From Heterobilharzia americana (taxonomy: Eukaryota > Platyhelminthes > Trematoda > Strigeidida > Schistosomatidae): DNA of 64,000 bases. Under the pieces are notes generated by a model. The model saw only the letters and a program-made list of their open reading frames with translations, was not told where the DNA came from and ran no database searches. A program made the position numbers and the translations under genes. Of the stretch, positions 24,072 to 36,409 are shown piece by piece. The first letter of the stretch is position 1. The number at the start of each line of letters is the position of its first letter. The DNA is taken from contig OX104134.1 in NCBI GenBank assembly GCA_944470555.2, forward strand, positions 74,456,678 to 74,520,677. Direction: 5' to 3'.

Positions 24072-24482
24072 TCAGTGGTACGATTGTTTGCCGTATTGTT
24101 GAGTGACCTCATCAAATTCTGATGGTTTAAGTGAGGATTCTAATGCCGCAAAGAATTCTGGTTTCGAGGCATCCTTTGTGTTGTAATTCAATCTTTTTTG
24201 AAAAAGAAGTTCTTCCATTTTCGTAAGTGGGTTTTTTGATAAGATGGCTACACAGTCATCTGCTTCCTCCGTTGTAGGTACTACTGAGATTTTGAACAGA
24301 TTTTTCCTTCGAACGTTTCTTCGTTGTTGTTTGTATCGTCTGCTTGATTGTCCAATAGCACTTGTCAGCATTGTCATATGTTGTGTCGTGAGTATGCTTT
24401 CTAGTTTTGCCTTTTGATGCTTATTCACTGATTGGTATTTCCGGATCCGATGATGTGCATCTGTGATCATCAGTTGTTCCAT
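24072..24482 (-). pseudogene. PLE 1 N-terminal region
   Basis: A 136-codon frame with a basic stretch 'RRYKQQRRNVRRKN' followed by 'LSKNPLTKMEELLFQKRLNYN' and 'FFAALESSLK'. The L-T--E---L--GL-Y- pattern precedes the RT in schistosome PLEs as I know them. It is probably the 5' end of the PLE coding region, now separated from the RT by a break near 24050. Confidence 0.7.
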
Positions 24483-24532
24483 TTGTCTTCCACTGTGTTC
24501 AACTACTTTCCATCTTAATGGACAGTTAATCG

Positions 24533-25003
24533 GTGGGAACCAATCCTCTCCTGCAGGATCACGACAGCAAGATTCAACTCAAAAGGGAAGGAAACTCACA
24601 ATCATACAATGCTACGCTACGCTATGCACCTACAAATAAGGCAGATGAAGAGAAGAAGGAGGAATCCTACAGACAACTGCAATCAGTATTGGACAAGACA
24701 CAACCCAACCCCAATTGGCGATTGTGACATCAAAATTCTAATGGGTGACATGAATACCAGCCAAACTGGGAGCACACAACATAGGAAGAGAAGCAATCAC
24801 GGGTCGAGAGGTGCTGGGTGAAATTATGAATGAGAATGGAGAACTGTTTGCAGACTTCTGCGCAATCAACAATTTGGTGATCGGAGACAGTGTATACAAA
24901 CACAAGGATATTCACACGGCAGTGACATGGATTTGATTTCACCAGACACCAGGATACACTAAAAATCAGATCGACTTCATCTCAATCTTAAGAAAGTGGA
25001 ATT
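24533..25003 (+). mobile_element. RTE/SR2-like element, continuation after the nested PLE
   Basis: It resumes the interrupted copy: the counterparts of 'QDHDSKIQLK', 'MLRYAPTNKADEEKKEESYRQL', 'ILMGDMNTSQTGS', 'NNLVIGDSVYKHKDI' and 'TPGYTKNQIDFISI' follow in the order seen at 1670-2090. It stops at about 25003, before the end of the endonuclease, so the RT half is missing. The second target copy is at 24533-24545. Confidence 0.85.
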
Positions 25004-25079
25004 TCTAGCCACTGATGCATGCAGTGTCTGTGAAACATGTACCTGAGTGTGGTAATTAAATTGGCCTCATTTGGTCATA

Positions 25080-25740
25080 GTAGTGAATCTTCAAAGCTCA
25101 CCTAACGAATATTCGGAGATCCACTGGCTAGCTGTTGTGGACTCTTTGGTGTAGGTATAGCACTGAGTTGTAGAACAGGTAGTGCGCTTCTAACTCGGAT
25201 ACCAGTCTGTAGCCATTTTTGTGCTTTTCGACCAAACGGGTCTGTAAGGACTAGGAAGGATCGTGAAACTAATCGATGCCACATAGCAGTCTCCGCCTAT
25301 GCACCCACCGATGATGATAATGCGCCCACTGAGTATCGTTTGAATGGTGCAAAGAATGAATTCTACGAGAAGCTGTCAACTTTCCTATAAAAGTAAAACG
25401 CTTAGATGTAGTCATAATAGCAGGGGACTTTGTCACTCAAGTAGGAAAGCTGAGCATATCTCAAGGCCATCTAGGAAGCATTTACGGGAGCCTATGTCAA
25501 CGAACTGACAACGGTGATTGTCTGTTGCAATTTCGCTCCCACAACTACCTTTTCTAGCCAGTAATAACTTTTAGCATAAGAAAAGACACTGTCTCACATG
25601 ATGTCCGCCGACCTTAAATCAACAATGGACACAGGTAGATCACTTTACTATTAGCCAGCGTTAGAGAAGATCTGTGGAGGATCGCGCCTGTCCCTGCAGC
25701 ACGTTTTTGGATTTTGAAAAATGTGCTGATACTGGCTTGT
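25080..25740 (+). pseudogene. Endonuclease relic of a second LINE family
   Basis: The plus-strand reading with frameshifts gives 'DPLASCCGLFGVGIALS', 'LCFSTKRVCKD'-like text, 'SAYAPTDDDNAPTEYRLNGAKNEFYEKLS', 'DVVIIAGDFVTQVGKLS' and 'HLGSIYGSLCQRTDNGDCLLQF'. This is an APE-type LINE endonuclease with a GDF/N-A-VGK motif, distinct in wording from the RTE copies (GDMNAKLGG). The clade (CR1/Jockey-like) is inferred. It lies directly beside the truncated RTE copy, so the two relics have been joined. Confidence 0.65.
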
Positions 25741-25934
25741 GCATATCTGCTCCTTGATGGTCGCAAGAAACAGGAGGTAGTAAAGTCCATCTATGGTCAA
25801 CCGAAAGATGAAAACATCAAGTCAGAATTTAGGGAAGAGGTAGTTAGGCATTTATCTGAACATAGGAGCAATGCTTATGCTAAGGCGACGTGATGTGATA
25901 TAAATTCTGTTGAAGAAATAGCGTACAAACAATT

Positions 25935-26282
25935 AGTAACCTAAACATGAAGGTTAGCAAACGCAACTGCATTTTCGCGACGCCATCTGACCTGACTAAT
26001 GTGAAAAGACTGATTCCAGCGAGCTCTGACTCCGACGAAGAGCTGAGGCATCGTAAAAGTAAGTTGACCAAGAGTTTTTGAGTGTGTCATGATCAGTAGT
26101 GGGTGGCAAAGTGAGGGAGATAGAGAAAGCATAAATGTTGGGTAACGATCGGCAACTACTTAGGAGTATTAAGGATGTCGGAAAGAAGAATATAATGGTG
26201 TGTGACACTATCACCGAAAAGGATGGAACCGTGATAATATCTTGGGACAGGCAGCTAACACAGATATGGCCAAATTGTCAAG
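25935..26282 (+). other. Unidentified open stretch
   Basis: Two neighbouring frames have fairly protein-like composition: one from the ATG at 25947 ('ATPSDLTNVKRLIPASSDSDEEL') that meets a GTAAGT at 26059, and one at 26135-26282 ('DVGKKNIMVCDTITEKDG'). I recognise no family. They may be exons, or ORF pieces of an unknown repeat, caught between a LINE relic and a PLE relic. Joining the first to the AG at about 26096 gives a stop soon after, so a simple two-exon model fails. Confidence 0.3.
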
Positions 26283-26927
26283 GTAAGTCCTCTTTTCTGT
26301 TCCTAAGATGTAACTGCTCTGCCAGATACACGTGAATTATTACTTACATTTGGAGGTCACATATTAGGAACACCTCTAGATTTTCGGTTGTACTGGTGAA
26401 CAAAGTGTACGAAACAGGGGAACTGGATTTCGTTGAGGATACGTCCTGGTCAGTGCAATGCTTAATCTTTGGCTTATAATCATCTCTGTATCATAACCTT
26501 TAAAGTCCAGGAGAATAAGTACCGGCTTCTTATAAACTTTTGTTTTCTCAACCTTACTACATTCTCTTCCAAGGCGTTTGTCGATGAAGCGTTTTGGGTG
26601 CCGCTTTTTGAAGGCACGTGTCGAGAAGCAATAATTCCACCTCAAGTTTGTTTGGTTAGCGTATTCTTCATGCTCTACAGAGCAAGGCTTAAACCAGAAC
26701 TCGTTTGTAGCTGACTCGAAATAAACGGCTGAAATTAAGGTAATGGTCATTCCATTTGCCTTTGCAATGAGTAGTTTCCTGAAGTCTACCATTAGTTTAA
26801 CCTTGAATGTTGAATTCCAGAAATTGAACTTACCATTGTCTTCGTGTGCCATTGTGAAGCTAGTGTTTTCATGTACATTACTGAAGATATCGAGTAGATA
26901 TGACGTAGAGTGTGGATTTTTATACAC
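26283..26927 (-). pseudogene. Penelope-like element relic (PLE 3): RT thumb and start of GIY-YIG
   Basis: The minus-strand frame 26927-26376 contains 'FTMAHEDNGKFNFWNSTFKV' (counterpart of the LPFLDVLL block), 'NQTNLRWN', 'VYKKPVLILLDFKGYDTEMIISQRLSIALTRTYP' (quoted in two blocks: V-KKPV-I-L-FKG and RLS-AL-RTYP) and 'LCSPVQPKI'. Beyond a stop, 26340-26290 reads 'FTCIWQSSYI' followed by 'TEKRT', resembling the F-C-C-SSYIGRTER start of GIY-YIG. It is strongly decayed. The catalytic box was not found. Confidence 0.65.
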
Positions 26928-29900
26928 CGTGAAGGTATATTGGACATAGTTATAGAAGGGTGTTATTTAATCATTTGGACACTTGTCAGCTTGGGATTAG
27001 CCAATGGATTAACAGAAAGCGTATTCAATGACTTTTCTTTAGTTCTAAAAATCATTGTTTGTGTGTCACTTCGTCTTATCATCAGTATTCTAGATGGAGT
27101 AACTAGTGTGTTGGTGTGTGGCATTCAGATTTAATTCAAAAGCCAAGATCTTTAACAGTATCCATTTACTGAACTGTCGTCTCATGACATTAGTAATGTT
27201 CGAAGACGAAAAAGAAGCATACTTTAAATGTATTTTCACGAAACGAACTGTAAGTAGAGGGACTCACATTGGAGACAGACAAAACTACCGTTTTATTTCA
27301 AACGGTGACCATAAAGAATGCAAAAGAAGCACTGTATACTAATTTCACTGAAGATACTTGTTAGATCTTGAAAGAAATAGTTCACAGAAGAAAATCCTTT
27401 CCAATGAACTTGTTTTCAAAAGCCCTTCAGTCGCACAAGAATTAAACGTTTTTCATCCGTTGATCACTGTGTATATTTATGTTTTCTAGGGGATTTTATG
27501 ATAAAAGTTTATGTGATATCAATATTATTCATGGAATGTAAGTGGAACATGAAACATAATATCAACAATTGATAAAAAAAAGAATGATAAAGTGAGACGA
27601 AGCAAATTGAAAACGAAATCGGAAATATCTAAAAAAGTTTGATCTAAGAGTGAAATGTAATCAAGACTTTCAGATGTGACAATCTATTAATTAGGCCGAC
27701 AACATGGTAAGTGAATAAATATAACCAACTGTTTTTTAATGTGTACTCTGTCTTCAGATTGAGAAGAAAAAAAGAGATCGTTTTATTTTGTGTTTTAAAT
27801 CAATGAACTGAAGCAAATGATGCAAATTATCTTTCCAGGAAATTCTTCTCAATAATTGGTCAAGTTGCTTAGCTGATGGATCACATAAGAAATTTGGAAT
27901 CTTTGAAATCGTTCAAAGAGGTGCATCAACCCTGTTTTTTTCTCATGGTCTCAGCTACTACAAAAGACTAGATTCAAACGGTTTACCTTGAAAAATCTGG
28001 GTAACTAGCTTACTCTTAATATCCTTGACCAATTATAATTACTGAAATCTAAACCCATCACTTCAGTCAACTTCTATTTACCTGTATGGAACAATTTTCA
28101 AGCGATACTTATCCGTAGACTTTATATGTGCTGTTATTATTGAGTCTTTGACTGCATTTCAATTAGTTCAGGTTTTGTGAATGGTTTTTATTAAGTACTG
28201 ACTTAAGTCCTACCTTTGAGTTGTAAGATCCATATCTGAGTTACATTACGATTTTATATTTTTCGATTTCGTTGTAAACTTCACCCCTGTTTGTGACATG
28301 AAGTTGTAGCAATTCATCTTTCATAGCCGTTGATAAGTGCCCTTTCTTATGACAAGAATGAAAATCCATTTATCGTATGATTCACAGAATCTTTTTATCC
28401 TGCCATAGCCTGCTAACAAACTATTCTGTACTTTCAGGTTATCTAAACTGTTAATTTAATTTTGCATGTTATTTTGTTTTACTTTAGTATGTATCTATTT
28501 TTCAACTTGTAATAACATTTGGTGTTTAAGAGTTACAGTTGGGCTAAGGATATCCTTTTCTCTGCAACTCCCTTTCTGGGCATTGACTTCAAATGATAAT
28601 TTTCAACAACAGTGACTGCCTTATTTTTGTTCCTTTTCTAAGTCCTGTAATACATATTGTTAAGCAAATTTATTTACATGATGCCAAATTTGCAGCCAAA
28701 ATAATCATAGTATTAGATATAACTTCATTATTTTTACCTTTTCAACTAGCTTCTCATCTTGTTGCCATAGTGATGATGATACATCGGTAATTGAAACAGA
28801 ACATTTAGATGTTGCCTCGGTGTTCTAAAATCCCATAGTGATGATACAATTATAACTTCAGTACGAAATATACCTGAGATGACCATTTCCGCTGGAAATA
28901 TATAGTTGATGCTAAGGGTCAGTATATGCATTGGGATATTATGAGTGATAGATGAAATTTAATTACTTAATTAGGAGACTGATCGAAATAATCGACTTCT
29001 TGTGACTGTTGTGCCAAAGATAAAGGTTTCATGTGCTTCTTTTTTAACTCCTCGGTTTTCAATTACTTCATATATGCTTACTTACTAAGTTCTCTTTTGG
29101 ATTACTTGACAAACCTTTATGCACTAGTTGGTTGAATATGAGACATTCACTAGAGGTTCTTTCACATAACTTTGAGTTCATTTCTTTCTGAGCAGTGCAG
29201 GCATGAATAGACTGGTCTTCATAGTACCATAAAGATTAGTTTCTAGTCTTTCAGTTGCAAATGCTTCAACAAAGCTCATAAGTTTGGGTTTCAGCTGCCT
29301 ATTGATCAATCTGAATGATTCTGATATGTGTTCAGAAATATAGTGTTGTGGATCCCTTTTTATCTTGGTAATGTTTATCTCCCAAAGTTATAACTACAAA
29401 ACTTCATGACCTCATGACCCTGTATTTCTTGATTTTCTCTCTCAATTGATTTTAAAACCTACTCTCACTTTCTAAGTCGTATTCATCTTAATACGTAATG
29501 CAATCAAAATCTGTTAACATTTTATAATACTTTATTGATCATGATGTCGTCTTTTGCTAATCCTCGAATAAAATTATATAAAGCCCACTCTCGTCATTTT
29601 TTTCTGTCTTTAGATTATTCATTCATCACTGTATAAGTACTTAATCTTTGAGTAGCTTTAGCAAATCCATTAGATTTCATTAATTCCTATCAACCAAAAT
29701 CTTTGCTACCTTCATTGTAAATCAAAATATTTTTGTTGGTTTGTGAAAGTAAATTGCAGTCCTTATTTTTATCCTGAATATTATATTCTAAACGTTTTAG
29801 TGCAGAACCCCTGAAGCATGTGCATGCCACTACTGTTGTTCTTCTTGCTTTTTTATATCCTCTCTGAATTCTCTTCATTGTTTGCAAACGTTCCCACGAG

Positions 29901-31241
29901 TTTTGAGACTCCTGAAGGATCGGTGCAGGATTTTAGTTTTCTAAATTCACATATCACTTTCTCTTCAAGGAACACGATGATTAGACCAAACGGAGAAATA
30001 TTTTCTCAGAAGTAAGATAACAGATATCTGCCAAAGAGTTACTATTCAATTTAAAGCTAAGTAGTAGAGTTTTATTCACTAGGTAATATCGAATCCTTTT
30101 ATATTTCTTTACATGAGTCTCTCAGTAGTATAGACTACTTTGCGGAAAATAGAATTTCAAATGTATCCACTTCCTATAAAAAAAGGGTGTCATTCGTTTT
30201 CCTAAAACCATAGCAATGCTGTTTCTCATACCTGCAGCTGAAAAAAAACACCAGGTATCAAGCACTAGTCTTCCTTTTGGCCACTGTTCTGTAACGTATA
30301 TATATATACGTGTGGGTTAGGGGAATTCATGCATACATTGATAGAAATCATGAAATACTGATTGTCAATTTCACCAAAAGATGTCAAATTCAGTACTAAA
30401 CAGTGAAAAGCTTTCCATGAACTCCTGAATTTTTAAACAGTCTGAAGAAATTATAGACATTCACGCCAAGGCTGTTATGAGTGTCCTGAAAGAAGATATT
30501 GTGCTGAAGTAGCTGTAGCATGCACAGCAAAACGTTCAGAAAAGTCTTGTTTTCTACTTTCTAAAAATCCTGGGATTATATTAAAACCTACCTATATAAT
30601 GAGTCTGAAGAAATATTTCTTCTGTATGGCTACAACAAACTACCGATGAACAAACTTGTCTCTGTTAAGCATAGTAACTACCTATTTTCGTTACTTGCAG
30701 GACATTACCAACTAACTGCTTTTGAAGATTTAAATGTACAATTCCCAACACTTTTTTTAAGCATCTGATTAATTAGTAATAATAGTTACTACCTGAAAAC
30801 CGTTTCTAAATTGCAATATTCTCAACATACCACGTTTTATAGCTGAATATAGAAGAGATTACTTCATTCACGATAAATTTCACTCGAGTAATTAGAGATT
30901 CAGCTTAAGATTTTTTTAATTTCAACATGTAACTGCTTTTCATATTTATTTGCACATAGAATATTATCTAGAAGCTCAGCATATTTTCTTTCCAATTCAA
31001 GGATGAACTTGTTCACTCCTTAAATAAACAACAAAATACTAATTTCACAAATTAACGTCTCACCTTAAATGTCAGTGGACATCTTCAGTTCAAGGTAACG
31101 ATTTCAACTACCCGAAATCAGTAAAACAATACATCATTTACATGGGTTTACCTGTTTCACATGCCTAAACATAATATCAAGTTGAACATGAGGAGAGATA
31201 CTCACATCGTGGACTGATAGAAGTAGGAAATATGGACTACT
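26928..31241. other. Intergenic stretch, no gene seen
   Basis: About 4.3 kb of AT-rich DNA. Short frames at 27106-27342, 28593-28790 and 29690-30015 have no recognised domain. A short (TA)n run lies at 30298-30308. No retroelement motif was recognised. Confidence 0.5.
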
Positions 31242-31435
31242 GAATCCCGACCCAGTGGCTCAATGGTGGTGTTGGCCATGAAACCTGGAGATCCTGGGTT
31301 CGGTCCCTGAAGCTGGAGGGGATCATAGATTCGCACTACTGAGGAATCCAATACCTAGATGAAACAGCTGTTCCAGTTTTTATCCGACTGATGTCAGTCC
31401 ACGATAAATACCAACCTGAAATCAATAATACTTTC
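31242..31435 (+). mobile_element. tRNA-headed SINE-like repeat
   Basis: It begins CGACCCAGTGGCTCAATGGTGG, which holds a pol III A-box-like TGGCTCAATGG. A B-box-like GGTTCGGTCCC follows near 31297. The body 'ACTACTGAGGAATCCAATACCTAGATGAAACAGCTGTTCCAG' and the tail 'GATGTCAGTCCACGATAAATACCAA' recur at 58287-58470 (plus), 58067-58205 (minus) and 36205-36409 (minus). This structure matches a tRNA-derived SINE of the schistosome Sm-alpha kind (name from memory). Confidence 0.8.
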
Positions 31436-33420
31436 TGTATAAAAGTACAGTTTATAAAAGAAACATCACCAAACAGTCTCTACTTGACGAAAATCATCTT
31501 TCATCCTTACAGCTATACCCCTAGTCTCCATTCATCTACTAACTATTGACGTAATGCATACAACGCGTCGAACGAAATACCTATTTCACTTCTGTACAAT
31601 GCACGGAAAATTTTTTTGGTATGCTCACGCAAAAGCAAGAAAGGTGATCAAACTCATCTAACAACTAATTATGTTACTCTATAGGGCAGAGAAATTAGTT
31701 AGTTAAATTAATGTTACCTATGAATTTATGCTGTAAATAAGCTAGACGCTACCAACACTGACACTTGTCGCATTTTTTGTGAAAATTTATTGATTTTCAC
31801 AGCAGTGGTATCAAACATTCCATTTGAGGCATCGTTGTACTAGTCAACTGTACATTTTCTGTTCAAGAAAGCATCTATTCTCTTCCTTTTGTTTTTTTAA
31901 TCAGTAAAATGAATGAAAAAAAGGAGTGAAGAACAAAAAATGATTAGAATTATATAGATAAATGTATAGTTTGTTGAAGTTGTACTCCTTTCATTTCAGA
32001 ACAATTCTTTTACTGTGCATATATGATGAAAGGCTAAAAGGATCAGAGGAAAAAATGACTGGAGAAAAAATGTAGTTAGACGAAAATCGTCTACACAGGC
32101 AAGTAAGAAAATAAATGTTCAAGGAGAATGAGACATTATAGGTGTTATTCTATTTTAATTTGAAGAGTAATTGTAGTTTTACACAAAGGATATATTTTAA
32201 AAAAATTCCAACAACCTTGGAAATGCCAAATGTAACTGTTATTATGATAAATAAGAACGTAGTAGAAGGACAAAAACTTAATCCTATTTTTTACATAGTT
32301 GTTATAATGCTGTTTATTACTTAGCAGTATACTTAGAAGAAACTTGGAAGAATGAGGTGACAAAAGTTCCGTTGCCAATGACAGTTTCCGTTATTAAGGT
32401 ATGTTTGGAATTATGATTACGGTAACTGGTTGCTCCTAAGAAAATTGATATCAATCCGAGTTCTAGTAAATTAGTTACTTAAAATGTATGTAGCACTTTT
32501 ATTCAGTATCATGACAGCTCTGGGCTCTAAGCTAGTATTACATTAAATGGGTATTTACTTCTAATCATGTTTAGCATATTCCTGCATTAAATATAAAATA
32601 AGGGATGTTTACAGTTGGTTGCAGTTCGTAGAAAATCCTAGTGTGAGAGCTTATTGTCATTGATCAAACAGTAATATCTGTGGCGTTTGGCGAACTGAAA
32701 TTCTGACATTAATTTGAAGTCAAGTTACTTACTGCCTCGAAAACTTGAAACCTAATTACAGGTTTAAATTCACCACTTATGAGTAGTCAACATAATGTTG
32801 TTTCATATCGGGATGCACCATTCATGTAGTGATATTTTGATAACAAGGTTGATGTTAGAATCGATTATTATTTTTCATTCCTAGTCATAAGGTTTGCCTA
32901 ATGTTGTGGTCGTATTCTACCCTACTTCTTTGAAAATCTGACTTGATCAGCTTCCAAATCTAGATAACATCTGTAACAAACAAGCAGAAAGCTAAGAAAG
33001 GCAATCGTGAGTGGTGTTTTCATAGTAATGTCGAAAATGATACACATCATGTTAGTTTGATTTGTTATATGTATCATCCAGTGGATATTGGCGATTGTTT
33101 ACTTTTGGAATGTCTCTCAGTAAAGAAAACGGTGTTACTGTGTGATATTTGTCCAATTAACTTACAACTAACTACTTTTTTAAGAGATATACGAGTGATT
33201 TGAGTGCAAGTATCTGCCTTATGGATTACAGTGAAGTTATTCAATCCTGTGAAATCAAGCAAGTCAGTGAGGAGGAAATAATTTCAAATTTGACAACTAC
33301 AAGAACTCAGTAAAACAGTATCAAGATGACTACTGCTGACATTAAATAAAACCAAGTCCATAAGCAGCCAACTCTGAACATGCATAAACATACATTGGTT
33401 GGTTGTGGTTAACAGAAGAA
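31436..33420. other. Intergenic stretch, no gene seen
   Basis: AT-rich. The overlapping frames at 32142-32378 on both strands are low-complexity. No element or gene was recognised. Confidence 0.5.
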
Positions 33421-33540
33421 TCCAGGACTCGCGTTTCGTCCTATTTGGGACTTGTCAGCTGGACGTACCTGCACCCCAGTGATGTTGATTCGACTGGGAC
33501 TCGTACCTCGTGTAGCGGCCAGAATCCAATAATCTTGGCC
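33421..33540 (-). repeat. SINE-like body fragment
   Basis: Read on the minus strand it contains 'CAGGTACGTCCAGCTGACAAGTCCCAAATAGGACGAAACGCGAGTCCTGG'. This matches the body of the SINE at 45694-45850 ('CAGGTACATCCAGCTGATGAGTCCCAAATAGGAAGAAATGCGCATCCTG'). The GC content is above its surroundings. Confidence 0.6.
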
Positions 33541-34240
33541 TGAACGCAGGAAATAACTAGGCGGTGCCAACTGACGTGAATCTGACTAGTTCCTGCGTTC
33601 TATTGTATAGCTTCCTAACTTCCGCGAGTGACGCACAGTCAAAGGTTGGATCAAAATATCAAAACACGGTTTGTAGTAATTCAGTAGTAGATTCGTAACA
33701 AAATCTGTGGTACTATCAAAGCAACAATAAGTTATGTCAAATTACAAAAATACCTCAACAGTGCCGTTGGGTAACTATACAGTCCAAAACGTTCTCGGGT
33801 ACAAATACGTACTACACGGTAAAAACTGGTTAAAAAAATACAACTGTTAAGTACCTGTCGGTCAATAGGAATATTCCCTGCAAAAGGGATCAAAACTCTG
33901 CCTACAGGAATCAAATCAACAAACAAACGTTCCCAGTAGACAGTCAAAAGACAAGCAGTCAAATCACTGCACAACCGTAAGTTGAACCAAAACAAAATGT
34001 CGTGCGCAGTAAAACAACATCACCTTGTCAACAGTCCAGCGTCACATAATAGGAAAGTGAAACATTCATAATAAGTCTCAAACATACAAAGGCAAATACC
34101 GAGTGTAAAGTCAAATAAGACAGTTAAACAAGCAAATAACATTACACCGGCGAGGGTCAAAGGTACACCATCCATAACGAGGGTAAAAAGGTTAAAATAA
34201 ATGTCAATACAATCAAATAAGGGTGATCGGTAGGGATTTT
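33541..34240. other. A/C-rich stretch between two SINE-like fragments
   Basis: This is an unusual A+C-rich plus strand ('CAAAATATCAAAAC', 'AACAAACAAACGTTCCC', 'CACAACCGTAAG'). The minus-strand 87-codon frame at 33732-33995 has no recognised motif. It could be the inside of an unrecognised repeat; I cannot say more. Confidence 0.35.
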
Positions 34241-34325
34241 CAGATCATTTTTCCGTTACACCTCGTACCCATCACTTCAAAAGCCAAGGCGTTATCCACT
34301 ATGTCACGGAGTAACGATAGCATGA
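34241..34325 (-). repeat. tRNA-like SINE head fragment
   Basis: The minus strand reads 'CGTGACATAGTGGATAACGCCTTGGCTTTTGAAGTGATGGGTACGAGG'. It closely follows the head of the SINE at 45694 ('GGTGGTGTAGTGGATAACGCTCTGGCGTTTGAAGCG'), with an A-box-like TAGTGGATAACGC and a degenerate B box. No true tRNA fold with CCA-proximal pairing was seen. Confidence 0.6.
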
Positions 34326-34639
34326 ACATGTTAAAAAATGCTTGGTTCTGTTGTCTAGGATGGGATCGTCACCAAATTTTGCTGGGAAATAAAAATACAG
34401 TGGACGAATTCTCTTACACTTTATTTTGCTGTTGACGGCGTTGTGTGCCCAGGTGGGTTCAACTTTATCTGTTTTAATTTAGTTGTCAATAACAAGAGCT
34501 AATCATTTTTCTATGAATGCTTCTAATTTCCCGTTGGACATTATACTGGGTCAGATTGATAGATCTCTCTTGCATTCGACTCCATGCATGGATGCCTAAA
34601 TACCGCCATAGTTTTCATCTTGATGTTATTCGTCTGATG

Positions 34640-34790
34640 GGGCTAACAATCGAATCCAAAGTTCGAGTTTCCCACTGCTTAGGACTCGTCAGCTGGTTGT
34701 AATTACATCCTAGCGACTGGTGATGTTCCCACTGAGACTGTAATCCATGACCCACAGATTCAAGTGAGAGTATTGTCCACTGATTTACTG
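34640..34790. repeat. Probable SINE-like fragment
   Basis: Text around 34640-34760 ('CACTGCTTAGGACTCGTCAGCTGG' and 'CTAGCGACTGGTGATGTTCCCACTGAGACT') echoes the layout of 33421-33540 ('GGGACTTGTCAGCTGGACGT' and 'CCAGTGATGTTGATTCGACTGGGACT'), so the two share an origin. No full SINE structure is visible. Confidence 0.45.
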
Positions 34791-36204
34791 AATTGGCTGG
34801 TGCTGCTTCTTTCAAATTTCCACACCTACTCTTGAAACTAAATACCCTTCATCTGTATTAGACTTCTTGCAATAACTTTGACGCACAGATAGTTTTATAC
34901 TTTGAAATTAATCCTCTAGTAATTTTTATCATCATGCGCTTCATTGCTTTTAAAGGAAAATTTAGAGTAGGCAAAATCATTCAAGGCAAGTGTAATTATT
35001 TTATTCTAACACTAGTGATATAGATAACTGGATTCGAAATCAGGTGGATCTCATTGGACTGTATCATTGGTTTCTGCCTTAAGAAATAGAATTTTGTAAG
35101 GATTTCACAACTCACTTTGAAAAAGAAGTCCTATTGGTCCAATATTCTGAGTATTCGTCATTTAAAGTATCGACAGCTACAAGAGAAAACCTTCAGTAGA
35201 TGAACGTCAAAATCAATCTTCAAAGGTTTTAAGTAATTTCATTTGATATATCCAAAATTTTTCTTTAAAATCTTGTGCATCATAAACAAGTTGCTTTCTT
35301 GTCTGTGATTTCACGTAAGAATAAACAATTTTAAGTTCACAATACGTTACCTCTTATTAGGCTAACCATTCTAAGAATGTTTCTTATGACCATCTTGTCA
35401 GCAGTTCCTAGTAAGGTTCAAACGTTTTCAAAGTTAACGTCAAACGGGCCTAATAAATGAGGATTCACTCTCATGTCATTGAGTTCTAAACTAGCATTTA
35501 AATCCTTAATTTATCAGACCAACAACTCATTTTCTAGATCGAATTCCAGAATAAAAGGATGAGCAAGCAAATAAGGTATGAAAACGTTGATAAGACATAT
35601 TTCATTTGCTATTTTTAAACACATTTTGAAGAGTGTAGTTACAACTTACTCTCTTAAATCTATTGCCTCATTCGAAATTTCAGCATCTACAAATCCTATC
35701 ATAATCACGATGGCGTACCTGAAACTGGAGATCTGTGTATTAAAGGAAGGCAGTCTCTAAACCACTTATCAAAAAGAAAGTAATCCACTTCATCGACCTT
35801 CTTCTGAAATTCAAAGTTGAACTCAGGCACTTTAGTAGAAGTACCTAGATGATGAGAGATTGTAGAGACTGTATAATATTTTAAAGGTCATTTTATAACA
35901 TTATAATGCTAATCTAACCCGTTTTTAGAGCACAGCAGCAGTCTGTTCTATAGAAACTCCTTGAAAGTGGAATGGCGTGTGCAATGACATTATACAATGG
36001 ATGTATAGAATAGTATATGTAAACTCTGGATGAGATTCGACTGAACGCTTTTAAAAATATGTGATGATGATATACAAAATTCATATGTACATAGGTTTCA
36101 GTGTACTTGCAATTAAATAGTTTGAGTCCGTAAACCAAAAGTCTAGTTTAGAATTTCTTTGAAGAAATATGTAAAATAAAATTATTAAAGATATTTTTGA
36201 GATG
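34791..36204. other. Intergenic stretch, no gene seen
   Basis: AT-rich, with short frames (35578-35760, 35914-36138) that carry no recognised domain. Confidence 0.5.
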
Positions 36205-36409
36205 AATGGGGATTTTAATATTGAGGTAGCATTCATCACGGAGTGACATCAGTTGGGAAACCCTTGAAAACCTGGGAGCACTGAACAACTGTTCCTTTTT
36301 AGTATGGGACTCTTCAGTAGTATGCACCCACTATCTGACTAGGAATCATAATCAAGAACTTCAGGTTTCATGGCGACTGCGTTAACTAGTTAGCAACTGG
36401 GTTGAAGTT
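36205..36409 (-). mobile_element. SINE-like repeat running into the assembly gap
   Basis: The minus strand reads '...GGGTGCATACTACTGAAGAGTCCCATACTAAAAAGGAACAGTTGTTCAGTGCTCCCAGGTTTTC' in pieces that match the SINE at 58287-58470, including the 'CAACTGATGTCACTCCGTGATGAATGCTA' tail. The 5' head end falls at the gap edge (36409). Confidence 0.7.

Larger units (their letters stand above)
22182..24532 (-). mobile_element. Penelope-like element (PLE 1) nested in an RTE copy, minus strand
   Basis: A 2.35-kb insertion is read from 24532 towards 22182. In order it holds an N-terminal region (24072-24482), the RT fingers/palm (23377-23898), the catalytic YVDD box (~23276) with thumb (22907-23281), and a GIY-YIG-type endonuclease (22409-22720). 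The order and motifs are those of Penelope-like elements. Stops and frameshifts break the ORF at several points, so it is inactive as read. The flanking 13-bp duplication gives clear boundaries. Confidence 0.9.

Noticed and set aside
31242..31330. tRNA gene, suggested by A- and B-box-like motifs (also at 58205, 58287, 45694, 34325)
   Set aside because: The heads continue into a conserved non-tRNA body and occur in several decayed copies; no complete cloverleaf was found. They are SINE heads.
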